Origin: Allocoleopsis franciscana PCC 7113
GTDB lineage: Bacteria > Cyanobacteriota > Cyanobacteriia > Cyanobacteriales > Coleofasciculaceae
Direction: 5' to 3'
Assembly: GCF_000317515.1 (NCBI RefSeq)
Contig: NC_019738.1
Location: forward strand, 3,994,001-4,058,000
DNA: 64,000 bases
Shown piece by piece: positions 17,813-25,393 of this stretch (within the stretch, counting starts at the first letter, position 1; every line of letters begins with the position of its first letter). Under the pieces are notes generated by a model that was not told the origin of the DNA, made no database searches, and saw nothing but the letters and a program-made list of their open reading frames with translations. The position numbers and the translations under genes are program-made.

Positions 17813-20562
17813 ATCTCACCAAATTCCTGTTCCCAGTAAACGTTATTAACCTGGTATTCAATCCTTCTAGCTGTAGGGCTGTTAGGGAAACTCACAGCAA
17901 AACCGATGACAGGAAAATCAGATTCTATTTCTGCTGGGTCTAGTGGATAAAGCAGCAGTAACCCATTTCTGGGCAAACGCTTGGAACGTATAACTTTTCC
18001 GTTGGGAGTTTTACTAGAACTCGGTGGTTTTCCAGCTAGTTCTCTTAAATGTCGGGTTTCATCAAGAATTGCATCACGAGTTGGTTGAGGCAAATCAAGC
18101 CACTCATCTGTTGGACTCAGCAGACGAGATTTTTTCAGCCGATATTCGGCAGTGCTGGAGTCTGCTTGCTGGCGTTCAATTAAACCAACGCCATATCCAG
18201 CAATGCTTGCCCTATTTTTAGGGCGCTGGCTTGAGATGAGAATAACTGTCCATGAGACAAGCTCATTCAGGGGACGTTGGGCTTTTATGTACTGAGTTAG
18301 CAATGAAGTTTTTGCAACTCTACTTTTAGGATGTGACTCATATCCTGATAGAAAATCAATGATTTGAGCAAAAGAGACTTTCTTCCAAATATAATTGTCA
18401 TTCTCTCGTTCAATATATGCACCCAGATTTTTCAGCAGTTCTTCTGTCGCTTCAAAATTTCTCTGGTTGATTTGATTGTCCTTGTAAAAAATAGTTGTCT
18501 CGCTGATACTTCCGGCAAAGGAGAGTTCCATTTTTGTGCCTGTTTTCATTTTGTTAGCACCAGTAATCATTAGTCCTTGTGGGTGCGTGCGAACTTTGAG
18601 ACCAAAATCTTCAGGCGTTCCACCGCTATCAGCCATATAATCAAATTCTTGTCGGAGTTCCTCACTGGCGATGGTTATATGTTTGTACCATTCAACTAGA
18701 TCATCCGTCGTATAAAGTCGGCAAACATCAAGATATCCGGGTCTATAACCAAACCAGCGTCCCATTTGCATCAATGTGTCGTACATTTTGGAAGCCCGGA
18801 GATAATAACTTACGGTTAAACCTTCCAAAGTTAGACCACGAGACAATTTATTGCCACCAATGGCAATGACACTCAGACCATTTTTATATTCCCAATAGTC
18901 AAGAACATCCTTAGCTGTGCCGTTTATTTTCTTGACTTGAATCTTGGACACTACCTGCTTCAGTAAGGGTTTAACTTCCTCCCACGATACAGGTTGCAAC
19001 TGAGTATCAGATATGGCTTGGGTAGTTGGCAGGAAATCTCTTGTCCATAACTGCTCAAATTCTCTTAGTACCTGATCCAAGGCGTTACCATCCCCATACC
19101 GCAGCCTTCTTTTCAGAGAAGCCAACTCATCTCGAACTTGCTCTGTAACTTCGGATTGGACATTTGCATAGCGAGTGACATGAACCAACATTGAATTATG
19201 TTCATTCTCCTGTCCTCGTGCCATCCTCATAGCACAGGCAAGAATAAATGCTCTAATTGCTTTTTTAAGAGACCAGGGAAGATAATCAGGAACATGATCC
19301 TTTTTGTGTTTGTTGGGCATCCAGGATTCATGGTCATCTACAAGCCTGATAATCGGCAAACCTTCTGATGCTTCCAAGCTAGATGTTTGATCTACATCCA
19401 GTCCAAACACCTGAGCGGGTCCTATATAGTTGGATGGCGTTGGTAGATTAATGATGAAGCTGCGAGGAAAGAGGTCTTCTCCACATTCTGGTGTAGTCAC
19501 ATCTGGGTAGATAAAAATATTGGCAAATGGGGTAGCAGTATATCCTACATAAGCACTCTTCTCAAAACTATAAAGTAACTGCCTGATTAATTTATTTATT
19601 GCTGAAATCTCATGATCTTCTTCAAGATTACCACTCTCATCAAATTGCAAAGGGTTTGTATTGATAGAGGCATTGTCAGCCTCATCATCGATAATGAGAA
19701 TAGGCACATCTCTGACAATTTTTCTTCCTGATTCTTCGTGGACAATTCCTCTAACACTTAATGCCCATTTAAAGAGATTAGTTAAAATAGACTTATTCTT
19801 CTTCACGACAAGCAAGAGTGGGTCTTTACCACCAGGATGAACTCCAAAACTATTCACTACCCGCCGATTAAAATCCCCGTTATTGGCACTGCTTGTTGCT
19901 GAATTGGCAACGAGCCACTTCCCAATAGGAATTTTCCCTACACCCAAAAACGAATTCCCTCGATCAAAAGCTCTGTTTACCTGAGAATCAAAACCAAGGA
20001 AGCCTTCATCTAAACGTAGTTGTGTTTGGCTTCGCAGACTATTCTGCATACCAGCCAGCACAATAATTAGTTTGTATCCGGCATCAACTGCCTTGCAAAT
20101 CAGACCCGTATAGTTCGCTGTTTTTCCCGACTGAACTTGTCCTACAACCATTCCTCTTCGATCCCAAGCGCCGGGACGTTGGGGGTCTTCGAGCCGTTCC
20201 AGAACAGAGTTTGTGAGTCGGTCAACACTATCTATCGTTGCTGGTGCCCAACCCTTTTCCTCTTCCAGATAACGTCTGTAACGATCCCAGAAATCCCAAA
20301 TAATTTCGCTATTGCGGTCAGGCAACCAGTGGATATGATCCTCTTGATTATCCAGAATTGTCCCGATGCCAATCCAGGTATTGAAAAGACTTTGAAGCTC
20401 CCGAACTAGCTTTTCCTCATCCACTTCAACAGCATGATTCCGCTGGCTTCCAAGCATAGAAAGAACAACTCTAACTTTTTCTTGAATAATTTCCCGCGTG
20501 GGGGTTGGCTCAACCTTCAACATAACTTGAGCTAACTGCCGAGCCATATCATAATCATTCAT
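17809..20562 (-). CDS. Z1-domain superfamily II-like ATPase
   Basis: The 917-residue protein contains the Z1 domain, a P-loop ATPase related to superfamily II helicases. Walker A is GQVQSGKTANYTGLICKAVD near residue 144. The DEAD-like motif is ILIIDDEADNASIN, motif III is GYTATPFANIFI, and the helicase C-terminal motifs are IAIGGNKLSRGLTLEGL and MQMGRWFGYRPGY. A strong GGAGG site precedes the ATG at 20562. It likely remodels or moves along DNA for the PD-(D/E)XK and AIPR partners. It begins 18 nt after the ATPase gene and overlaps the next gene by 4 nt. Confidence 0.93.
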   Translation of the reverse strand: MNDYDMARQLAQVMLKVEPTPTREIIQEKVRVVLSMLGSQRNHAVEVDEEKLVRELQSLFNTWIGIGTILDNQEDHIHWLPDRNSEIIWDFWDRYRRYLEEEKGWAPATIDSVDRLTNSVLERLEDPQRPGAWDRRGMVVGQVQSGKTANYTGLICKAVDAGYKLIIVLAGMQNSLRSQTQLRLDEGFLGFDSQVNRAFDRGNSFLGVGKIPIGKWLVANSATSSANNGDFNRRVVNSFGVHPGGKDPLLLVVKKNKSILTNLFKWALSVRGIVHEESGRKIVRDVPILIIDDEADNASINTNPLQFDESGNLEEDHEISAINKLIRQLLYSFEKSAYVGYTATPFANIFIYPDVTTPECGEDLFPRSFIINLPTPSNYIGPAQVFGLDVDQTSSLEASEGLPIIRLVDDHESWMPNKHKKDHVPDYLPWSLKKAIRAFILACAMRMARGQENEHNSMLVHVTRYANVQSEVTEQVRDELASLKRRLRYGDGNALDQVLREFEQLWTRDFLPTTQAISDTQLQPVSWEEVKPLLKQVVSKIQVKKINGTAKDVLDYWEYKNGLSVIAIGGNKLSRGLTLEGLTVSYYLRASKMYDTLMQMGRWFGYRPGYLDVCRLYTTDDLVEWYKHITIASEELRQEFDYMADSGGTPEDFGLKVRTHPQGLMITGANKMKTGTKMELSFAGSISETTIFYKDNQINQRNFEATEELLKNLGAYIERENDNYIWKKVSFAQIIDFLSGYESHPKSRVAKTSLLTQYIKAQRPLNELVSWTVILISSQRPKNRASIAGYGVGLIERQQADSSTAEYRLKKSRLLSPTDEWLDLPQPTRDAILDETRHLRELAGKPPSSSKTPNGKVIRSKRLPRNGLLLLYPLDPAEIESDFPVIGFAVSFPNSPTARRIEYQVNNVYWEQEFGEI

Positions 20563-20580
20563 TTCAAGCCTCCTCTATAT

Positions 20581-22080
20581 TTATTCATCTAAGCTGGCTA
20601 CCAGTTCTTCAAAGTGCTGAAAAGGTTCCATTGTAATTAAGCGTCTCCGAGCTTCTAGAGGAGATAATCCACTTTTTATAAGAGCGTTATAAACTTGTAT
20701 CATTACTTCTTTGACTTCTTTAGAAAGCACTCCCTCAAAAGGTTGGCTATGCTGATCTAAGTGTTCGGCACTGTCCAGCCAGATTTGCTGTACGGGAACA
20801 GTCTCTTGAATCAGTCGCAGTAATGCCCGGATAACCTGGCGATGTTCCTTGGGAACATTGAGTGCCTCTTTAACTAATGGATGTTCTTGGTTAATCGAGT
20901 AAAATACCTTGCCATGTTTTACCTTCTTCTGCCAGGGAAAGACGTAACTTTCTGAAGACTGTCTGGCAATGATTTTTCCTCGATGTCTGTATATATCCGC
21001 AGCTTTTCCCCGCGTCAGTCTTGCAATGCGCTTGAGGTCTGCTCTTAAAGACGAAGGTGGACGCGCTCTAGATTTTTTAACATCGATACTCCAGTCACTA
21101 TCCATTGAATTGGGCAGGTCTACCTGGATACGAGCCAATTTACAATGCTCATCCCTCTGTAAACCCAGACCCAGCCAGTCACCTGCTACCAGCATCCTTT
21201 CATTCCTGTAAATGTAGAAACCCTGTTGAGCATTCCAGCCGTTTGGTCCCGCCGCTTTCTCATAGGTTTGCTGATCGACTTTTGAGTGATGAGGCAGCAC
21301 ATAAGGTTGAACAACTACCCGCTCTGACCCGATATACAGATTCTCCTCTGGCAAAAACTGAGTAGCTTTCTCTTTAGTCAGAAATGGTTCCCAAGGTTCG
21401 ATGGGCAAGCCGTTAATCCAGATTTGTAACTGATTCCGCCGCTCCAAGAACCTGTGGAATACCATAACCAGATGCTTTTCCACATCTTCCATAATTTCTA
21501 GAAAGCGGTTTTGTGCCTTCTGATCGTCAGTCTTTGTCCCGCCTACAAGCCGATCCATGCACTCCCATAGCACCACAGTCCCGCTTGTTATTTCGTCTAG
21601 TTCTGCCAGTCGCGCTTCCGACCCCGGTGCTGCTGAACGAAGTAATCGCCACTCGCCAGTCTGGTTAACATAATCTAAATCCCAGCGACGGGTCACTGGC
21701 TTGTCACCTACTGCCCGTGAACGAACCGTGAGCCGCCTGCACTGGGAAAATGAGGCTGTTTTGAGTCCCAGACCAAATCGCCCAAGGTCATCCGGCTCCC
21801 GTTCTTCTAGTGGATTCCGGCTACCCGGTCGCATGGCGTTGATGAGTTCTGTTTCGGTCATACCCTTGCCATCGTCCCGAATAGACACATAAGACTCGGA
21901 ACCGTCCCAGAAGAAAGTCAGCCAGACATTCTTCGCCCCTGCGGAAATGCTGTTGTCAATCAGATCTGCGATCGCCGTTTGAATGTTGTAGCCAAAAGCC
22001 CGCAGTGATTCAATCATTGCAGGCGCATGAGGCTCCGCGATGTCGTATTCTTCCTCAGTCAGCTTAGTAGCTAGAGTCAT
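20581..22080 (-). CDS. MutL/MORC-like GHKL ATPase
   Basis: The 499-residue protein has a GHKL-type ATP-binding domain at the N-terminus: IADLIDNSISAGAKNVWLTF (N-box Asn), then VSIRDDGKGMTETEL (G1 box) and LGRFGLGLKTASFSQCRRLTV (G2 box). This matches the prokaryotic MutL-derived ATPases from which eukaryotic MORC proteins are thought to derive, typically linked to Z1, DUF4420, AIPR and a methyltransferase. The middle resembles an S5-type domain (DWSIDVKKSRARPPSSLRAD). The family probably forms an ATP-closed DNA clamp. It is separated from the methyltransferase gene by 306 bases and lies 18 nt before the Z1 gene. Confidence 0.92.
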   Translation of the reverse strand: MTLATKLTEEEYDIAEPHAPAMIESLRAFGYNIQTAIADLIDNSISAGAKNVWLTFFWDGSESYVSIRDDGKGMTETELINAMRPGSRNPLEEREPDDLGRFGLGLKTASFSQCRRLTVRSRAVGDKPVTRRWDLDYVNQTGEWRLLRSAAPGSEARLAELDEITSGTVVLWECMDRLVGGTKTDDQKAQNRFLEIMEDVEKHLVMVFHRFLERRNQLQIWINGLPIEPWEPFLTKEKATQFLPEENLYIGSERVVVQPYVLPHHSKVDQQTYEKAAGPNGWNAQQGFYIYRNERMLVAGDWLGLGLQRDEHCKLARIQVDLPNSMDSDWSIDVKKSRARPPSSLRADLKRIARLTRGKAADIYRHRGKIIARQSSESYVFPWQKKVKHGKVFYSINQEHPLVKEALNVPKEHRQVIRALLRLIQETVPVQQIWLDSAEHLDQHSQPFEGVLSKEVKEVMIQVYNALIKSGLSPLEARRRLITMEPFQHFEELVASLDE

Positions 22081-22386
22081 TATTTTTACTTGGTGAACCT
22101 AGGGTCAGGCTAGCCCTCTAAGTTGGAGAGGCAATAAATTTCACTGCTCAAGCTCAGTAAACCACCAACCCCAACCCGTCTATTTAATAGAATTCCCAAA
22201 ATACTTTCCGAAAGCACACCAGTACTTAGATTCCCTCTGGCTCATAAGACTTTTTGACCGATTCCATAGCAGTAACGGTCTGGCTATTGATTCATTCATT
22301 GCCTGAAGTAAACAGAATATTTGCCCTTTGATTAAGGGTTTGGGTCTCTGACTGAACTCTTGATTTAGAGATGATTTCTTTTTTGA
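22081..22386. other. intergenic stretch, probable promoter of the ATPase-Z1-PD-AIPR operon
   Basis: No gene is visible in these 306 bases between the methyltransferase and the ATPase gene. There is a short inverted repeat (TAGGGTCAGGCTAGCCCTCTA) near 22100. The gap suggests that the four downstream genes have a promoter of their own, separate from the methyltransferase. Confidence 0.4.
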
Positions 22387-23622
22387 CTATAGCGCATCAA
22401 ACAAACTGAGCTGAGTGCTTGCATAGTACGCTTGTACCTGTTTGGCAATAGGTTTGGCGATCGCTTCAGCAAGAAGAGGTGGTACAGAATTACCAACCAG
22501 CTCAAACATTCTTGTCATAGGTGCATCAAAGACAAAGTCATCAGGGAAGCTTTGAAGTCTGGCAGCTTCTCTCACAGAAATACTACGATTCTGCTTAGGA
22601 TGAATGTAAGCCAGACAATCTTTTCCCATATGAGCCGTTAATGTCCAAGCAGGTTTATCCCAAGGCAAGCGCTTATATTTATCATCAAATATATCCCATC
22701 GGTATCGCCTCATAAATTCAGGTAAATCTAGGTACTTACCTCCTGGTGAAAGCATGGCAAAGCAAATCATATCCAGTGGATTATGGGCACGGCAGATATG
22801 GTTCATTACACCATCTGGTTCTTTTTTTTTTCTTATCTTTTTGCTCATTTTTATTTGGTATTCTGATTTAGGTTTTGATAGATAAGGTTGCTTAGTGTCA
22901 AGTTGCTTTGGGCCACTGCTTTTTTCTCTTAAAGGTATATAAGGAGGTGTCAGAGGGATTAGATCACTGATAGCTTCACTTACTGAAACTTTTTTTCTTC
23001 TAAAAGCTTTAGGAAATTCAAACTTGAAATCCAAGTCTTGTCGAATGCCAACTATAAATAGACGTTGTCTAACTTGAGGAACACCATAATTAGAAGCATT
23101 TAGTATACTGTGTTGAATTCTGTAACCTGGAAAACTTTCTCGTTGACGTGGCAACCCTAATTCAAGGCTATTAAGTATCTTCGAGAATAAATCTTTCTTT
23201 AGTACTAAAGCATCAACGTTTTCCATAACGAAAAACAAAGGTTTATAATACTGCAAGCATTTAACAAAATATTTATATAAAAAATTTCTTGGATCTTCTT
23301 CTACTTTTTTGCCTAAGGATTTCATTTTGCCAATACCAACCCTAGAAAAAACTTGACAGGGAGGCCCACCAATTAAAATGTCAACTTCTCCTGGGTTGAT
23401 TGGCAATTTCTGTAAATCAAGAGAACTGATATCTAGAGCAGGTAATTTAAACTTACAGTTAGGAAAGTTTCTGTGATGAGTGCGAATAGCATGGGAATTA
23501 TTATCAATTCCTCCCAGGATTTTACAACCAGCGTTCTGAAAGCCCAAACTCATTCCTCCAGCCCCACAAAATATATCAAGAACAGTAGGAATTTTAAAAT
23601 TTGCTGGAACCTTTTTTGACAT
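22387..23622 (-). CDS. DNA (cytosine-5) methyltransferase
   Basis: The 411-residue protein is a C5 cytosine methyltransferase. Motif I is VLDIFCGAGGMSLGFQNAG. Motif IV is ILIGGPPCQVFSRVG, with the catalytic Cys in PPCQ. Motif VI is FFVMENVDAL, motif VIII is VRQRLFIVGIRQ, and motif X is FELVGNSVPPLLAEAI. A target-recognition region lies between residues 220 and 330; the sequence modified cannot be predicted. The gene is clearly more AT-rich than its neighbours (a long T-run lies near 22829), suggesting a different origin. It heads the Mza-like set and would protect host DNA if the system restricts unmodified DNA. Confidence 0.94.
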   Translation of the reverse strand: MSKKVPANFKIPTVLDIFCGAGGMSLGFQNAGCKILGGIDNNSHAIRTHHRNFPNCKFKLPALDISSLDLQKLPINPGEVDILIGGPPCQVFSRVGIGKMKSLGKKVEEDPRNFLYKYFVKCLQYYKPLFFVMENVDALVLKKDLFSKILNSLELGLPRQRESFPGYRIQHSILNASNYGVPQVRQRLFIVGIRQDLDFKFEFPKAFRRKKVSVSEAISDLIPLTPPYIPLREKSSGPKQLDTKQPYLSKPKSEYQIKMSKKIRKKKEPDGVMNHICRAHNPLDMICFAMLSPGGKYLDLPEFMRRYRWDIFDDKYKRLPWDKPAWTLTAHMGKDCLAYIHPKQNRSISVREAARLQSFPDDFVFDAPMTRMFELVGNSVPPLLAEAIAKPIAKQVQAYYASTQLSLFDAL

Positions 23623-23849
23623 TGACAGGAAATTCCCTAAAAGAACATCTGATATTTATTTTATTACATTTAAGATGCATTGGTATCAGAATAAAAATAT
23701 AATAATAGGAGTATTATAAAGATGTTGAGCTTGATTTTTGTAAAAAATAAAGAAGATTATCAATGTGCATATAATATATTGAGTAAAATTAAAAATACAG
23801 GGCGTAGTTTAAGTGACAAAGTTGATAGGTTTAACCTACAATAAATTAA

Positions 23850-23945
23850 CCTTTTAGGACGGAATTAACTCCTGAGAATGAACATTTTGCCGATGCTATA
23901 GTAGCACTGCCTGATGGTTCAGTTGGAATCAGAAACGACATTTAA
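23850..23945 (+). pseudogene. short open fragment without a start, possible gene remnant
   Basis: Within the 471-base AT-rich gap between the methyltransferase and the next minus-strand gene, one plus-strand frame reads TELTPENEHFADAIVALPDG and ends after SVGIRNDI at TAA 23943-23945. It has a protein-like composition but no start codon or ribosome site, and a stop lies just upstream. It is best seen as the 3' remnant of a lost cargo gene. I do not recognise the family. The rest of the gap (23623-23849 and 23946-24093) shows nothing beyond AT-rich sequence. Confidence 0.3.
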
Positions 23946-24093
23946 AAATATTTCTTTGTTTGACCAGATGACTCAGAGCTTATCTGGAATATCAAGACTA
24001 AATGCGAGATTTAAGTAAGCTGAGCCGCTTTTGCAATTTGACCTTTTCCACACAGAAGGGGCTTGGTATAACTGCCTAGCGCGATCGCATCTC

Positions 24094-24318
24094 CTACCTC
24101 CTCCACTTCAAATCCTCAGCCGGTCGAATATCCACCAGTTCTCCTTCCTCCCACGCTTCACTATCCGGTTTAACCAGACGTTGGGCGAGGTTTTGGAGTT
24201 CTGCATCTGAAGCACGATCACCTTCTAGTAACTCATTAATCCGTTCCACAGGCATTTCAGCATCAGCCGCAAGTCTCCCAAGCGCCCAATCGCGGTTACT
24301 CAGCGTTTCTTCAATCAA
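24094..24318 (-). CDS. small helical protein, possibly HTH-type antitoxin-like
   Basis: The frame encodes about 74 residues from a TTG at 24318. The sequence WALGRLAADAEMPVERINEL resembles a Cro/XRE-type helix-turn-helix, and the acidic tail ends with DIRPAEDLKWRR. A palindromic dispersed repeat (24323-24381) lies directly upstream; the frame stays open into it, so the original start may have been displaced by that insertion. I cannot assign a partner or function. It lies in the same direction as the ribbon-helix-helix gene upstream and could share its transcript. Confidence 0.4.
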   Translation of the reverse strand: MIEETLSNRDWALGRLAADAEMPVERINELLEGDRASDAELQNLAQRLVKPDSEAWEEGELVDIRPAEDLKWRR

Positions 24319-24322
24319 AAAT

Positions 24323-24381
24323 GTGATCGCGTAGCGTGGGCGAAGCCCAGTCGCCCTTTAGGCGCTGGCAAAGCCAATCGC
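24323..24381. repeat. small dispersed palindromic repeat of cyanobacterial type
   Basis: The segment contains nested palindromes (TGGGCGAAGCCCA, GCGTAGCG and GGCGCTGGCAAAGCC) and HIP1-like gatcgc ends. Such modules are scattered through large cyanobacterial genomes. A similar, shorter module sits inside tniQ at 13888-13914. Here it separates two small minus-strand genes. Confidence 0.6.
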
Positions 24382-24399
24382 GCATTACTTTCCCAACCT

Positions 24400-24624
24400 C
24401 TAGCCTTTCTCGGCTGGAGGTTGCTTTTTTGGGGGTAGCGGAATCTTACCTTCTGCCTCTGCTTCCTCCATAGCCTTCTCCACAATGTATGCAGCCAAAT
24501 TGGCGACGGGTCTTCCTTGGTAATTTGCCCACCGCTCCAACTTTTCATAAACCAAATCAGGCAGAGTTAGGAAAACTCTTTTGCTCACAGGTTCTATTTC
24601 ATCCAAACCGCCTTCATCGTACAC
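24400..24624 (-). CDS. ribbon-helix-helix (CopG/Arc-like) DNA-binding protein, candidate CAST regulator
   Basis: The 74-residue product begins at GTG 24624 with an AAAGGAG site about 10 nt upstream. The core SKRVFLTLPDLVYEKLERWA, followed by GRPVANLAAYIVEKAMEEAE, fits a ribbon-helix-helix fold: a basic beta strand, helix A, turn, helix B. The Lys/Pro-rich tail is disordered. Its promoter region holds a TAGCTGATAT-type motif that recurs upstream of cas12k, so it may repress both itself and cas12k. Type V-K loci often carry a dedicated repressor (CvkR, MerR type, in Anabaena); no MerR-type gene is present here. The assignment as CAST regulator is inference. Confidence 0.65.
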   Translation of the reverse strand: MYDEGGLDEIEPVSKRVFLTLPDLVYEKLERWANYQGRPVANLAAYIVEKAMEEAEAEGKIPLPPKKQPPAEKG

Positions 24625-24650
24625 TTGAGCCTTTCTCCTTTGAATATTCT

Positions 24651-24687
24651 TAGCTGATATGTAGCTTATTAGTAGCTGATGTGCTAC
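24651..24687. promoter_or_regulatory. candidate operator shared with the cas12k promoter
   Basis: Two direct copies of a TAGCTGAT core occur: TAGCTGATATGTAGC at 24651 and TAGCTGATGTGCTAC at 24673. They lie between the divergent ribbon-helix-helix gene and the gene at 24723. A third copy, TAGCTGATATAGTAGTAC, lies at 27389 upstream of cas12k. Confidence 0.5.
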
Positions 24688-24722
24688 TTTGACAGAAAGA
24701 TTGACTTAATCCTCCTCTAACC

Positions 24723-25040
24723 GTGAGTCCCAACTTGCCTCTAATCAGTCTGGATGAACTACCGCCATCGGTCAGGCTTCCCACTGACTTTCCAGATGGC
24801 ACAGCAATACCCAAATTTCTGTATGGTGATCGCCTCCAGTGGAAGCCGTTATCTGATATAGACGAAACCGACAGGGGTATCGTCATTGGTCGGTTCTACG
24901 CCTTTGCCTCCCATCGCTGCCAATGGGCGTGGAAATATCTAATTTTCCTCGCACCCGAATCTCCCAGCGCTCAGTTCTGTGTCGCGGATACCTGCTGGGA
25001 AGAACACCTTGAACCTCTGCCCTTGGAGACCAACTCATGA
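24723..25040 (+). CDS. conserved hypothetical protein coupled to an HTH gene
   Basis: The frame encodes 105 residues from a GTG at 24723. It has no named domain, but an SH3-like beta-rich pattern is suggested by IPKFLYGDRLQWKPL, then DRGIVIGRFYAFASHRCQWAW and WKYLIFLAP. It overlaps the next gene by four bases (ATGA), so the two are translationally coupled. I have the impression that this gene pair recurs in cyanobacterial accessory DNA, but cannot verify it. Its promoter lies in the TAGCTGAT repeat region shared with the divergent ribbon-helix-helix gene. Confidence 0.6.
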   Translation: MSPNLPLISLDELPPSVRLPTDFPDGTAIPKFLYGDRLQWKPLSDIDETDRGIVIGRFYAFASHRCQWAWKYLIFLAPESPSAQFCVADTCWEEHLEPLPLETNS

Positions 25041-25345
25041 CCTCTCCTCGTCCCCTCGGACAACGAGAACTAGAGTTGATTCGTCTCTACGCCAACTGCC
25101 AGTTAGGGATGTCTCTCCGTGCCTTTGAAGCCAAGTGGAACGTAACGCGATCGCAGATGGCAGCTATCTGTCAATGCTCCCTCGCCACAGTCCAACGCTG
25201 GTTTGAGCGAGGAACCAACTTTTCGCCACCGACTAGATACCACCTGCGCTACCTAGCACTCGCTGATTTGTTTATCGAGCATTTTGAAGAAATTCCCGAC
25301 AGGTTGAAGGCTCTTTTATGCCCTATATCCAATAGTCAAGAGTAA
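25037..25345 (+). CDS. helix-turn-helix protein
   Basis: The 102-residue protein contains a helix-turn-helix in the segment WNVTRSQMAAICQCSLATVQ, followed by RWFERGTNFSPPTRYHLRYL, resembling a XRE/MerR-like recognition helix without the MerR dimer helix. The start overlaps the preceding stop (ATGA). It lies two genes upstream of cas12k and is a second candidate for the CAST's transcriptional regulator. The downstream GmrSD-like gene follows after about 30-130 nt depending on its start. Confidence 0.65.
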   Translation: MTSPRPLGQRELELIRLYANCQLGMSLRAFEAKWNVTRSQMAAICQCSLATVQRWFERGTNFSPPTRYHLRYLALADLFIEHFEEIPDRLKALLCPISNSQE

Positions 25346-25393
25346 TTTAAACAAAGTTAACAAAAACCTATCAGATTGAGAGGAATTCGATTC

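Noticed and set aside
24315-24548. 77-codon minus-strand frame overlapping the RHH gene
   Set aside because: It is a different frame of the RHH gene running into the palindromic repeat; composition is Arg/Trp-rich and repeat-like.
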